A program made the position numbers and the translations under genes. Positions 1-6,017 of a stretch of DNA of 6,017 nt are shown here, one piece after another; position 1 is the first letter of the stretch; every line of letters begins with the position of its first letter. The DNA is from an uncultured Victivallales bacterium (GTDB lineage Bacteria; Verrucomicrobiota; Lentisphaeria; Oligosphaerales; JAFGRS01): contig CAILKC010000786.1 of NCBI GenBank assembly GCA_903834675.1, positions 1-6,017 on the forward strand. Reading direction: 5' to 3'. The notes below the pieces were generated by a model that saw only the letters and a list, made by a program, of their open reading frames with translations, was not told where the DNA came from and did not search any database.

Positions 1-232
1 CTATCGACCCACCACGGCGGGCAGGCCCTCGACCCTCTGCGGTTCTCAGACAAGCGAACCCCTACGGAGCTGACTTGCGCCCGTGTCCAACCTCCCTACG
101 CTACCTGTGACGGTCGGTTGCGCCAAGTGGATACCCCCCTCCCCAGATACGGCGGAAGCCCTGGCTACGCCCGAGCGGACCGCCGACTCCAGGCGAGATG
201 CGGGTGAGCCGAGGGTTCTGCAATTGCCTCAC

Positions 233-262
233 CTGTCATCCGTAGGCTTCCGCGGCTACAGT
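233..262 (+). promoter_or_regulatory. Weak sigma70-like promoter candidate for the MttB-family gene
   Basis: CTGTCA at 233-238 and TACAGT at 257-262 each match four of six consensus bases of a housekeeping promoter, with an 18-base spacer. Transcription would start near 269 and give a leader of about 73 bases containing the small hairpin at 275-287. Matches this weak arise by chance, so this is only the best candidate upstream of the gene. Confidence 0.18.
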
Positions 263-326
263 GAGGCGGTGTCTGGCGCCCAGCGCCGGGCACGCTGGCA
301 GTGGGTAAACGAACGGAGTGCGGCTC

Positions 327-334
327 AGGGAGGG
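327..334 (+). promoter_or_regulatory. Ribosome binding site that sets the start at 342
   Basis: AGGGAGGG lies seven bases before the ATG at 342-344, a good Shine-Dalgarno match at normal spacing. The longer frame would begin at a GTG at 318, which lies upstream of this site and would put the ribosome binding site inside the coding sequence. The ATG is therefore preferred. Confidence 0.7.
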
Positions 335-341
335 CGTAACC

Positions 342-1751
342 ATGTTGCAGTACCGACTTCTGGATGGGGTGGACATTGCGCCGCTGGAACAGGCGGTCTA
401 CGGCATTCTGGAGAAGGTCGGCATCCTCTGCCAGAACCGCGAGTTGATGGCGGCCCTGGAGGCTTTTGGGGCGCGGGTGGACTACGGCGCCGAGCGGGTG
501 CGGTTCCCAGCTCTCCTGGTGCAGGAGTTTGTGGGTCGGGTCCGGCTGGCCGACGCGCCCGAGTCGGAGCGCGCTTCGGCTTTCACGCCGCCTTCGCCAC
601 CGTGCTTCGGCACCCAGGTGGCCCAGGTCTACTACGACTATGCGACTGGCGCGCGCCGTGGTGGCAACCGGCAGGACCTGATCACGTGCCTGAAGCTCGG
701 CGAGGCGCTGCATGGAGACCGCGGCGTCGGTCACTGCCTCTGCCTGACCGAAGTCCCGGCCCGCCTCGAATCGCTGGAGTCGGCCCTACTCCTGGCCGAG
801 TACTGCCAGCATCCTCACCCGCCCTTCGCCTGGTACGTGGAGCAGGTTGACTACCTGCTGGAGATGGGCGAAATCATGGGTTGGAAGAACTGGTTCAGCT
901 ACGGTGCCACCTGCTTCGCGCACCCGTTGCGCTTCGATAGGGATGTGGCTGACAAGTTCGTCCGGCGGGTGCGCGAAGGCGGCGTCGCTGGCATCACGGC
1001 CATGCCGGTAGCTGGAATGACCACCCCCGTCACGGTGGAAGGATTTGCCGCCGTGGTGACCGCCGAGATCGTGGCGACCTGGATGGCGGGTCGGGCTCTC
1101 AATCCGGCCTGCCCGCTGGGCGGCTCGGTGTGGAGCGCCACCCTGGACATGAGCTCCGGCGAGACCAGCTACTCTTCGCCCGACGCGCTCTACTACGGTT
1201 TCGTCTGCTGCGAATTCATCCGTCGCTGGACCGGCTACCGCCTGCCGGTTGGCGGCGGTGACTACTGCGCCGCCAAAGAACCGGGGATGTACGCCGCCAT
1301 GGAAAAGGCCTGGAAGGCCATGACCATCGCCGCCTTCCAGGGACGGCACCCGTCCGTGGGCGAAGGCATGCTGGAATGCGGTCGGACGCTCTGTCCCGTG
1401 CAACTGGTCATCGAGCGCGACCTGGCGCTGGGCCACCGGCAGCTCGCGGGCAAACCCAGCACGACTCCCGAACGCATTAACCTCCCGGGCGCCATCGAGG
1501 TCGATCTTGGATTCAGCCAGAACCATCTCGCTTCGGAGCACACGCTGGGGCACTTTCGTGAACTGTGGACCCCGAGCTTCATCGACCGCCGTGGGTGGAC
1601 CGGCGCGGCCGGCGACCGCGAACTGCTCAACAAGGCCCAGGGGCAGATCAACGAGCGGCTCGCGGCCTACCGCAAACCCAGCGGCCGGGAAGACCAGCTA
1701 GCCCGCCTGCGCGCCGTGGTCGAGAGAGCCCGGCGCAACCTGGTAAGGTAA
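342..1751 (+). CDS. MttB-superfamily (trimethylamine methyltransferase-like) protein, non-pyrrolysine type
   Basis: A 469-residue soluble protein, close to the usual 470-500 of the family; no signal peptide or membrane segment is evident. Family hallmarks are a PVAGMTTPVTVEGFAAVVTA block (about residues 222-241), a GxGMLECGxTxxPxQLVIxxDL stretch (about 340-361) and a C-terminal EHTLGHFRELWTPSFIDR block (about 399-416). Relatives have a TIM-barrel fold and move a methyl group from a methylamine or betaine to the cobalt of a corrinoid protein. Archaeal MttB uses pyrrolysine encoded by an in-frame UAG; this frame has none, so it belongs to the large non-pyrrolysine branch, whose characterised members use quaternary amines such as glycine betaine. 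The substrate here cannot be deduced. No corrinoid protein or reductive activase gene is in view. The protein is cysteine-rich (13, including an adjacent pair at 289-290). Family assignment is firm; activity is inferred. Confidence 0.88.
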   Translation: MLQYRLLDGVDIAPLEQAVYGILEKVGILCQNRELMAALEAFGARVDYGAERVRFPALLVQEFVGRVRLADAPESERASAFTPPSPPCFGTQVAQVYYDYATGARRGGNRQDLITCLKLGEALHGDRGVGHCLCLTEVPARLESLESALLLAEYCQHPHPPFAWYVEQVDYLLEMGEIMGWKNWFSYGATCFAHPLRFDRDVADKFVRRVREGGVAGITAMPVAGMTTPVTVEGFAAVVTAEIVATWMAGRALNPACPLGGSVWSATLDMSSGETSYSSPDALYYGFVCCEFIRRWTGYRLPVGGGDYCAAKEPGMYAAMEKAWKAMTIAAFQGRHPSVGEGMLECGRTLCPVQLVIERDLALGHRQLAGKPSTTPERINLPGAIEVDLGFSQNHLASEHTLGHFRELWTPSFIDRRGWTGAAGDRELLNKAQGQINERLAAYRKPSGREDQLARLRAVVERARRNLVR

Positions 1752-1811
1752 GCGGGGGGGAACCGGGAACAGACGCATTTCTCCGCCCGTCCATGCACCC
1801 GAGTGTGTGCC

Positions 1812-4800
1812 TCAACCCAGCCGCTCCCGGGCATTCTGGAACATCCGTAGCCAGGGCCCCTCGGCGCTCGACCACTCGGGCGGCGCGTAGGAGAGTTGCA
1901 CGCGCCGGAAGGCGCGCTCCGGGTGCGGCATCATGATCGTCACCCGCCCATCGACCGTGGTGAGACCCGTGATCCCCGCCGGCGAGCCGTTGGGGTTGAA
2001 CGGGTAGCGCTCAGTCGGCAAGCCATAGTTGTTGACAAAGCGCAGCGACACCAACCCCAGACGCCAGGCCTCCGCCTGCGAGCCCGTGGTCGCGAAGTCC
2101 GCAAACCCCTCGCCATGCGCCACCGGAATGCCCAGACGGCTGCCTTCCATGCCGCGCAGGAAAAGCGAGGGCGACGGCAGTACTTCCACGGTCACATAGC
2201 GGGCCTCGAAGCGCTCGCAGCGGTTGCGCGAGAACGCCGGCCAATGGGCGGCGCCGGGGATGATGTCCTTGAGTTGTGAAACCATCTGACAGCCATTGCA
2301 TACCCCCAACGCGAAGGAGTCTGGCCGGGCAAAAAAGGTGGCGAACATGTCCCTGAGGCGCGGGTTGAAGAGGACCGACTTCGCCCACCCCGAGCCAGCC
2401 CCGAGCACATCACCGTAGGAAAACCCGCCACAGGCCACCACGCCGGCGAATCCGGCCAGGTCCACTCGTCCCGCCAGCAGATCGGTCATGTGTACGTCAA
2501 GGCTCTCGAAGCCAGCCAGATCGAAGGCGGCGCCCATTTCCACCTGGCCGTTGATGCCTTGCTCGCGCAGGATGGCCATGCGGGGGCGAGACTCGGTGCC
2601 GATGGTGAAGGGCTTGGCCGGATCAAAGGTCAGGCGGAAAGACAGGCCTGGATCGGCCTCGTCGAGCAGGTTATCGAACTCCTCGGCGGCACACTCGGGG
2701 TGGTCGCGCAGCGCCTGCATCCGGAAGGTCAGCTCAGACCACCAGCGCTGCAGCCGCGAGAGGCGCGCGGCGAAGACCTGCCGTCCCTGCCGCAGCACCG
2801 TCAGGCAGCCATCGGTTGCCGGTCTTCCGAGGCGGTGCGACGCGTCCCCAAGCCCCGCCGCGGTCAGTGCCGACTCGACCGCCGCCAGGTCGCCATCGGC
2901 TACCTGCACCACCGCGCCCAATTCCTCGGCAAACAGTACCGCCAGGTCCGCTCCAGGCAGCCCGGACAGGTCGCAACAGATCCCGCTACGGGCCCCGAAC
3001 GCCATCTCCGCCAGGGTGACCAACAAGCCGCCGTCGGAGCGGTCATGGTAGGCCAGCAGCAGGCCACGCTGGACCAGATCCTGCACCACCGTGAAGAACG
3101 TCTGCAGTTCTTCGGGCGAGTCCAGGTCGGGATAGTCGGCGCCGATCTGGTTGTAGACTTGGGCCAGGGCCGAGGCGCCGCCGAGGCGGTTCTTTCCCCG
3201 GCCGAGGTCGATCAGCAGCAGGGTCGAGGCCGTCACCCGCTTCAGGTTGGCGGTGACCGTCTTCCGGACATCGGCAACCGGGGCAAAGGCAGTCACGCAC
3301 AGGCTTAGTGGCGCCACCTGACGGTGCGGGCGGCCGTCGGCGCTCTGCCACACGGTGCGCATCGACAGTGAGTCTTTTCCCACGGGAATGCAGAGCCCCA
3401 GGCGGGGGCAGAGATCCACGCCTACGGTGCGCACGGTGTCGAACAGGTTGGCATCCTCGCCCTCCTCGGCGCAGGCCGCCATCCAATTGGCCGAGAGCTT
3501 GACGTTGCCGATGGGGCCGACATGGGCCCCGGCCAGGTTCAGCAGGGCTTCGGCCACCGCCATGCGGCCCGAGGCTGGCGCGTCGATCACGGCGAGACGG
3601 GTGCGTTCGCCCACGGCCATCGCCTCGCCGGTGTAGGTCCGGTAACCGGTGGTCGTGACTGCCACGTCGGAGATGGGCGCCTGGTACGGCCCCGCCATCT
3701 GATCCCGCGCCACCAGGCCGGTGATGCTGCGGTCGGCGATCGTGATCAGGAACGTCTTGTTGGCCACCGCAGGCAGGTGCAGAACGCGCCAGACCGCTTC
3801 GCTCAACGCCATTCGCGACAGGTCCAGCCCCGCGTGCGCTTCCCGGCGGCGGCGCACATCGCGCACCAGCTTCGGCGGTTTGCCAAACAGCGCCTGTAAC
3901 TCCAGGTCGATGGGCAGGTTGCCGAAATGCTCGTCGCAGACCACCAGCCGCCGGTCACCCGTGGTCTCGCCGATGACGGCGACCTCGCAGCGCTCGCGGC
4001 GGCAAAGCTCCAGAAAGGTCTCGAGGTCCTCATGAGCCACCGCCAGCACGTACCGCTCCTGGGCTTCGCAACACCAGATTTCCATGGGGCTCATCGACGG
4101 CTCTTCGTTGTGTACCCGCCGCAATTCGAAGCGCGCCCCGACCTCCTCCACCAGCTCCGGACAACCGTTGGAAAGCCCGCCGGCGCCGATGTCATGAATG
4201 CTCAAAATCGGATTCTTCTCGCCCCTGGCGATGCAGGCGCTGATGACTTCCTGACAGCGGCGCTGCATCTCGGCATTGTCGCGCTGCACGGAATCGAAAT
4301 CCAGGTCCTCGGCGTTGCTGCCGGTGTCCATCGAAGAGGCCGCCCCACCCCCCAGGCCAATGCGCATCGCCGGACCGCCGAGTTGCAGGATGTGGGCCCC
4401 GATCGGAAGGTCGCGCTTCTGCACGTGAACCCGCTTGATATTGCCCATGCCCCCCGCCAACATGATGGGCTTGTGGTAACCCCTGAACCGACCGTTGTGC
4501 CATTCCTCGTAGGTCTTGAAAAAGCCACACAGTTGCGGCCGCCCGTACTCGTTGCCGAAAGCGGCCCCGCCAAGCGGGCCCTCCAGCATGATCTCAAGCG
4601 GCGTCGCCAGGCGGCCAGGAAAGTCGCGGTCCGGCGTCTCCCACGGCATCCTGAAGCCAGGCAGATTCAGGTTCGAAACCATGAAGCCGCACAGCCCCGC
4701 CTTGCTGCGCGCCCCGGTGCCGGTGGCGCCTTCATCACGGATTTCCCCGCCCACCCCGGTGGCCGCCCCCGGGAATGGGCTGATCGCGGTGGGGTGGTTG

Positions 4801-5699
4801 TGAGTCTCCACCTTGATGATCAGGTCGATCTGCGTCGGGGTGTAGCGGTACGCATGGGGCGCGCTGGGACTGACCTCGAACCAGGCGTCCGCAACGCCCT
4901 CGATCACCGCCGAGTTGTCCCGATAGACACTCAGCGTGCCGCCAGGATGCAGACGGTGCGTGTGCCGGATCATGTCGAACAGCGACGTCGTCTGCGGCTC
5001 TCCGTCGATGACCCAGGAGGCCTTGAAGATCTTGTGGCGGCAGTGTTCGCTGTTGACCTGGCCGAACATGAGCAACTCGACATCCGTGGGATTCCGGCCC
5101 ATGCCCTGGTAGGTCTCGAACAGGTAGACGATCTCATCCTCGCTCAGCGCCAAGCCCATCTCGAGGTTGGCGCGCTCCAGGGCCGTTCGGCCTGCGCTCA
5201 TAACGTCAATCACCCGTAGCGCCGCCGGCGCGCGGCGCTCGAAGATGCCACTGACCACGCTGTACACGCCTTGGGTCATCCGGTCATGGAGAAGCGGAAA
5301 GAGCGCTCGCGTGGTCTCGCTCAAAAGCGGCCGACCGTCTTCCCCCCAGGCCTCGAACCAGATCCCGCGCTCTACCCGACGGACCTGCGCCAACCCGCAA
5401 TTATGGAAGATGTCGGTGGCCTTGGACGACCACGGCGAAATCGTGCCATGACGCGGCGTGACGAAGAAACCCGGCGCCGTGGCCGCATGCACGCCTGACG
5501 CTCCCAGCAGGGCGAGCGCCTGCTCCCACCCGGCGCCAACCAGCGGGGCCGCGGCGTCAACAAAGTAGACGTAATGGCTGTCGATACGGCTGAGACGCAG
5601 GGCCGGCTCCAGCCGCCGGGCCCGCTCCAGAAGTGTCGCGGCGCGGCGCTCGGACAGCGCCCGGCAGCCCTGCAGGATGATCGGTTCCATAGCGCCCAT
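1812..5699 (-). CDS. purL: Phosphoribosylformylglycinamidine synthase, large single-chain form
   Basis: Converts FGAR, glutamine and ATP to FGAM in de novo purine synthesis, in the cytoplasm. At 1295 residues it equals the length I recall for E. coli PurL and aligns with it throughout. Domains: PurS-like N-terminal domain (about 1-145, containing [20 protein letters not shown] at 81-100); linker; duplicated PurM-like synthetase halves (about 200-990, with [20 protein letters not shown] at 201-220 and [20 protein letters not shown] at 296-315); glutamine amidotransferase domain (about 1038-1295). The amidotransferase nucleophile is Cys1134 in GVCNGCQM, with His1259 and Glu1261 in MMPHPERAF, matching the triad of the Salmonella enzyme. 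No frameshift or missing catalytic residue is seen. The ATG at 5699 is chosen for length; a second ATG three codons in (5690) aligns better with the E. coli N-terminus, and neither has a strong ribosome binding site. Stop is TGA. It is convergent with the MttB-family gene and not in a visible operon. Confidence 0.98.
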   Translation of the reverse strand: MGAMEPIILQGCRALSERRAATLLERARRLEPALRLSRIDSHYVYFVDAAAPLVGAGWEQALALLGASGVHAATAPGFFVTPRHGTISPWSSKATDIFHNCGLAQVRRVERGIWFEAWGEDGRPLLSETTRALFPLLHDRMTQGVYSVVSGIFERRAPAALRVIDVMSAGRTALERANLEMGLALSEDEIVYLFETYQGMGRNPTDVELLMFGQVNSEHCRHKIFKASWVIDGEPQTTSLFDMIRHTHRLHPGGTLSVYRDNSAVIEGVADAWFEVSPSAPHAYRYTPTQIDLIIKVETHNHPTAISPFPGAATGVGGEIRDEGATGTGARSKAGLCGFMVSNLNLPGFRMPWETPDRDFPGRLATPLEIMLEGPLGGAAFGNEYGRPQLCGFFKTYEEWHNGRFRGYHKPIMLAGGMGNIKRVHVQKRDLPIGAHILQLGGPAMRIGLGGGAASSMDTGSNAEDLDFDSVQRDNAEMQRRCQEVISACIARGEKNPILSIHDIGAGGLSNGCPELVEEVGARFELRRVHNEEPSMSPMEIWCCEAQERYVLAVAHEDLETFLELCRRERCEVAVIGETTGDRRLVVCDEHFGNLPIDLELQALFGKPPKLVRDVRRRREAHAGLDLSRMALSEAVWRVLHLPAVANKTFLITIADRSITGLVARDQMAGPYQAPISDVAVTTTGYRTYTGEAMAVGERTRLAVIDAPASGRMAVAEALLNLAGAHVGPIGNVKLSANWMAACAEEGEDANLFDTVRTVGVDLCPRLGLCIPVGKDSLSMRTVWQSADGRPHRQVAPLSLCVTAFAPVADVRKTVTANLKRVTASTLLLIDLGRGKNRLGGASALAQVYNQIGADYPDLDSPEELQTFFTVVQDLVQRGLLLAYHDRSDGGLLVTLAEMAFGARSGICCDLSGLPGADLAVLFAEELGAVVQVADGDLAAVESALTAAGLGDASHRLGRPATDGCLTVLRQGRQVFAARLSRLQRWWSELTFRMQALRDHPECAAEEFDNLLDEADPGLSFRLTFDPAKPFTIGTESRPRMAILREQGINGQVEMGAAFDLAGFESLDVHMTDLLAGRVDLAGFAGVVACGGFSYGDVLGAGSGWAKSVLFNPRLRDMFATFFARPDSFALGVCNGCQMVSQLKDIIPGAAHWPAFSRNRCERFEARYVTVEVLPSPSLFLRGMEGSRLGIPVAHGEGFADFATTGSQAEAWRLGLVSLRFVNNYGLPTERYPFNPNGSPAGITGLTTVDGRVTIMMPHPERAFRRVQLSYAPPEWSSAEGPWLRMFQNARERLG

Positions 5700-5786
5700 T
5701 CTTGCGTTGTTGCCGCTGGCCTGGACAAAGAGACAAGGAAGTCGCTGGGGTCAAAGGTCCGCTAACATAGCGCCCGCCCCCATCCC

Positions 5787-5811
5787 CCGCCACGGCCTGG
5801 CGCCCTGGCGG
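5787..5811. other. Symmetrical hairpin upstream of purL
   Basis: A 25-base near-perfect palindrome: CCGCCA (5787-5792) pairs with TGGCGG (5806-5811), then one C-C mismatch, then GGC (5794-5796) with GCC (5802-5804) around a five-base loop. It lies about 90-110 bases before the purL start and just ahead of the first copy of the direct repeat. On the purL strand no T-run follows, so it does not look like an intrinsic terminator or a standard attenuator. It could be a protein-binding operator, part of the neighbouring repeat system, or chance in GC-rich DNA. Confidence 0.35.
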
Positions 5812-5814
5812 TTT

Positions 5815-5872
5815 CCCTGGAGCCCGCGCTGCCAAGGACCCGCAGGGGCCTGGTTCGCGGTATCTTGAGCGA
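5815..5872. repeat. 58-bp direct repeat, copy 1
   Basis: This segment is identical, base for base, to 5960-6017, giving a period of 145 bp. It contains an imperfect hairpin between 5824 and 5860: CCGCG with CGCGG outside, then CCA with TGG, GG with CC and CCC with GGG inside, with small bulges. The period is not a multiple of three and no gene covers it, which argues against a coding tandem repeat. It lies about 115 bp upstream of purL. Its left boundary is sharp, since sequence before 5815 differs from that before 5960. Confidence 0.9.
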
Positions 5873-5957
5873 GACGCGGATGCCGGGGATACGGCGGAGA
5901 CCGCCGACCTCCAGGCGGTCCGCCGCGTTCCGGGCGAACCGGAAGGGAACCGCGTCT
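5872..5957. other. Structured segment between repeat copies (possible three-way junction)
   Basis: AGACGCGG (5872-5879) is an exact reverse complement of CCGCGTCT (5950-5957) and would close an 86-base fold. Inside are two further hairpins. The first has CGGCGG (5892-5897) pairing with CCGCCG (5920-5925) and ACCGCC (5900-5905) pairing with GGCGGT (5914-5919), with a two-base bulge and an eight-base loop. The second has TTCCGG (5928-5933) pairing with CCGGAA (5939-5944) around the loop GCGAA. The result is a three-way junction, possible on either strand as RNA or as extruded single-stranded DNA. I recognise no known riboswitch or structured RNA class. Base pairing is seen directly; that it forms or matters is inference. 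Confidence 0.5.
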
Positions 5958-5959
5958 AA

Positions 5960-6017
5960 CCCTGGAGCCCGCGCTGCCAAGGACCCGCAGGGGCCTGGTT
6001 CGCGGTATCTTGAGCGA
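5960..6017. repeat. 58-bp direct repeat, copy 2 (runs to the window edge)
   Basis: Identical to 5815-5872 over all 58 bases and cut by the end of the window, so the true repeat may be longer and more copies may follow. The same imperfect hairpin recurs at 5969-6005. Two copies framing a structured 87-bp segment suggest either a tandem array of a 145-bp unit or one element bounded by long direct repeats. Confidence 0.9.

Larger units (their letters stand above)
1..341. other. Non-coding region upstream of the MttB-family gene
   Basis: I see no supportable gene here. One forward frame is open from the window edge to a TGA at 205-207, but its translation resembles no family I recognise and it may be chance in GC-rich DNA. 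The reverse strand has only very short open stretches. The region holds two short blocks, 146-156 and 178-195, that resemble part of the structured repeat at the far right of the window. It also has a small GC-rich hairpin (arms 275-279 and 283-287, loop of 3) in the presumed leader of the downstream gene. The end of an upstream gene could lie just outside the window. Confidence 0.6.

Noticed and set aside
83..850. A 255-codon plus-strand frame overlapping the MttB-family gene
   Set aside because: It is out of frame with a well-supported gene over most of its length, is low-complexity in Gly, Arg and Pro, and has no ribosome binding site evidence.
786..1553. A 255-codon minus-strand frame inside the MttB-family gene
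   Set aside because: It is antisense to a gene with clear family motifs and its translation resembles no known protein.
1752..1811. Search for a shared terminator between the two convergent genes
   Set aside because: The 60-base gap has a run of seven G and a very short 4-bp inverted repeat, but no strong stem followed by a T-run on either strand.
3927..5219. A 430-codon open frame on the plus strand, opposite purL
   Set aside because: It lies wholly inside the clear PurL reading frame on the other strand, its translation is rich in Arg, His, Gln and Pro as expected of antisense GC-rich DNA, and it matches no family I know.
5764..5769. TATGTT on the minus strand as a purL -10 element, within an 11-base imperfect palindrome (5761-5771)
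   Set aside because: The hexamer matches four of six bases but the position 17 bases upstream matches a -35 at only two of six, and the palindrome has only 4-bp arms. Too weak to annotate.
5762..5980. A 72-codon minus-strand frame across the repeat region
   Set aside because: It spans the direct repeat and the inverted repeats, whose 145-bp period breaks reading frame, and the translation is Arg/Gly-rich without family resemblance.
5815..6017. CRISPR array
   Set aside because: Only two copies are seen, the repeat is at least 58 bp, and the intervening segment is itself self-complementary, none of which fits a repeat-spacer array.

Overview
The window is GC-rich DNA, probably from an uncultured or little-studied Gram-negative-type bacterium. 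That guess rests on the base composition and on the single-chain proteobacterial-style PurL; I cannot name a phylum. It holds two complete, convergent genes flanked by non-coding DNA.

Positions 1-341 contain no supportable gene. They hold a weak promoter candidate and a good ribosome binding site. Positions 342-1751 (+) encode a 469-residue protein of the MttB (trimethylamine methyltransferase-like) superfamily. It has no in-frame amber codon, so it is a non-pyrrolysine homologue of unknown substrate. After a 60-base gap without a convincing terminator, 1812-5699 (-) encodes a full-length (1295 aa) phosphoribosylformylglycinamidine synthase, PurL, of the large single-chain type, with an intact glutaminase triad. 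The two genes face each other tail to tail, so there is no operon. I see no functional link between them: one is housekeeping purine synthesis, the other probably corrinoid-dependent demethylation of a methylamine or betaine whose partner proteins are not in view.

Positions 5700-6017, upstream of purL, are non-coding and highly structured. A perfect 58-bp sequence occurs twice with a 145-bp period, the second copy running to the window edge. The DNA between the copies can fold into an 8-bp closing stem enclosing two hairpins. Two short blocks of the inter-copy segment recur near the left end of the window (146-195). This looks like an extragenic structured repeat family. It is the only part of the window that ordinary gene annotation does not explain, and I regard it as the main item for follow-up. 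I did not find a convincing new multi-gene system.
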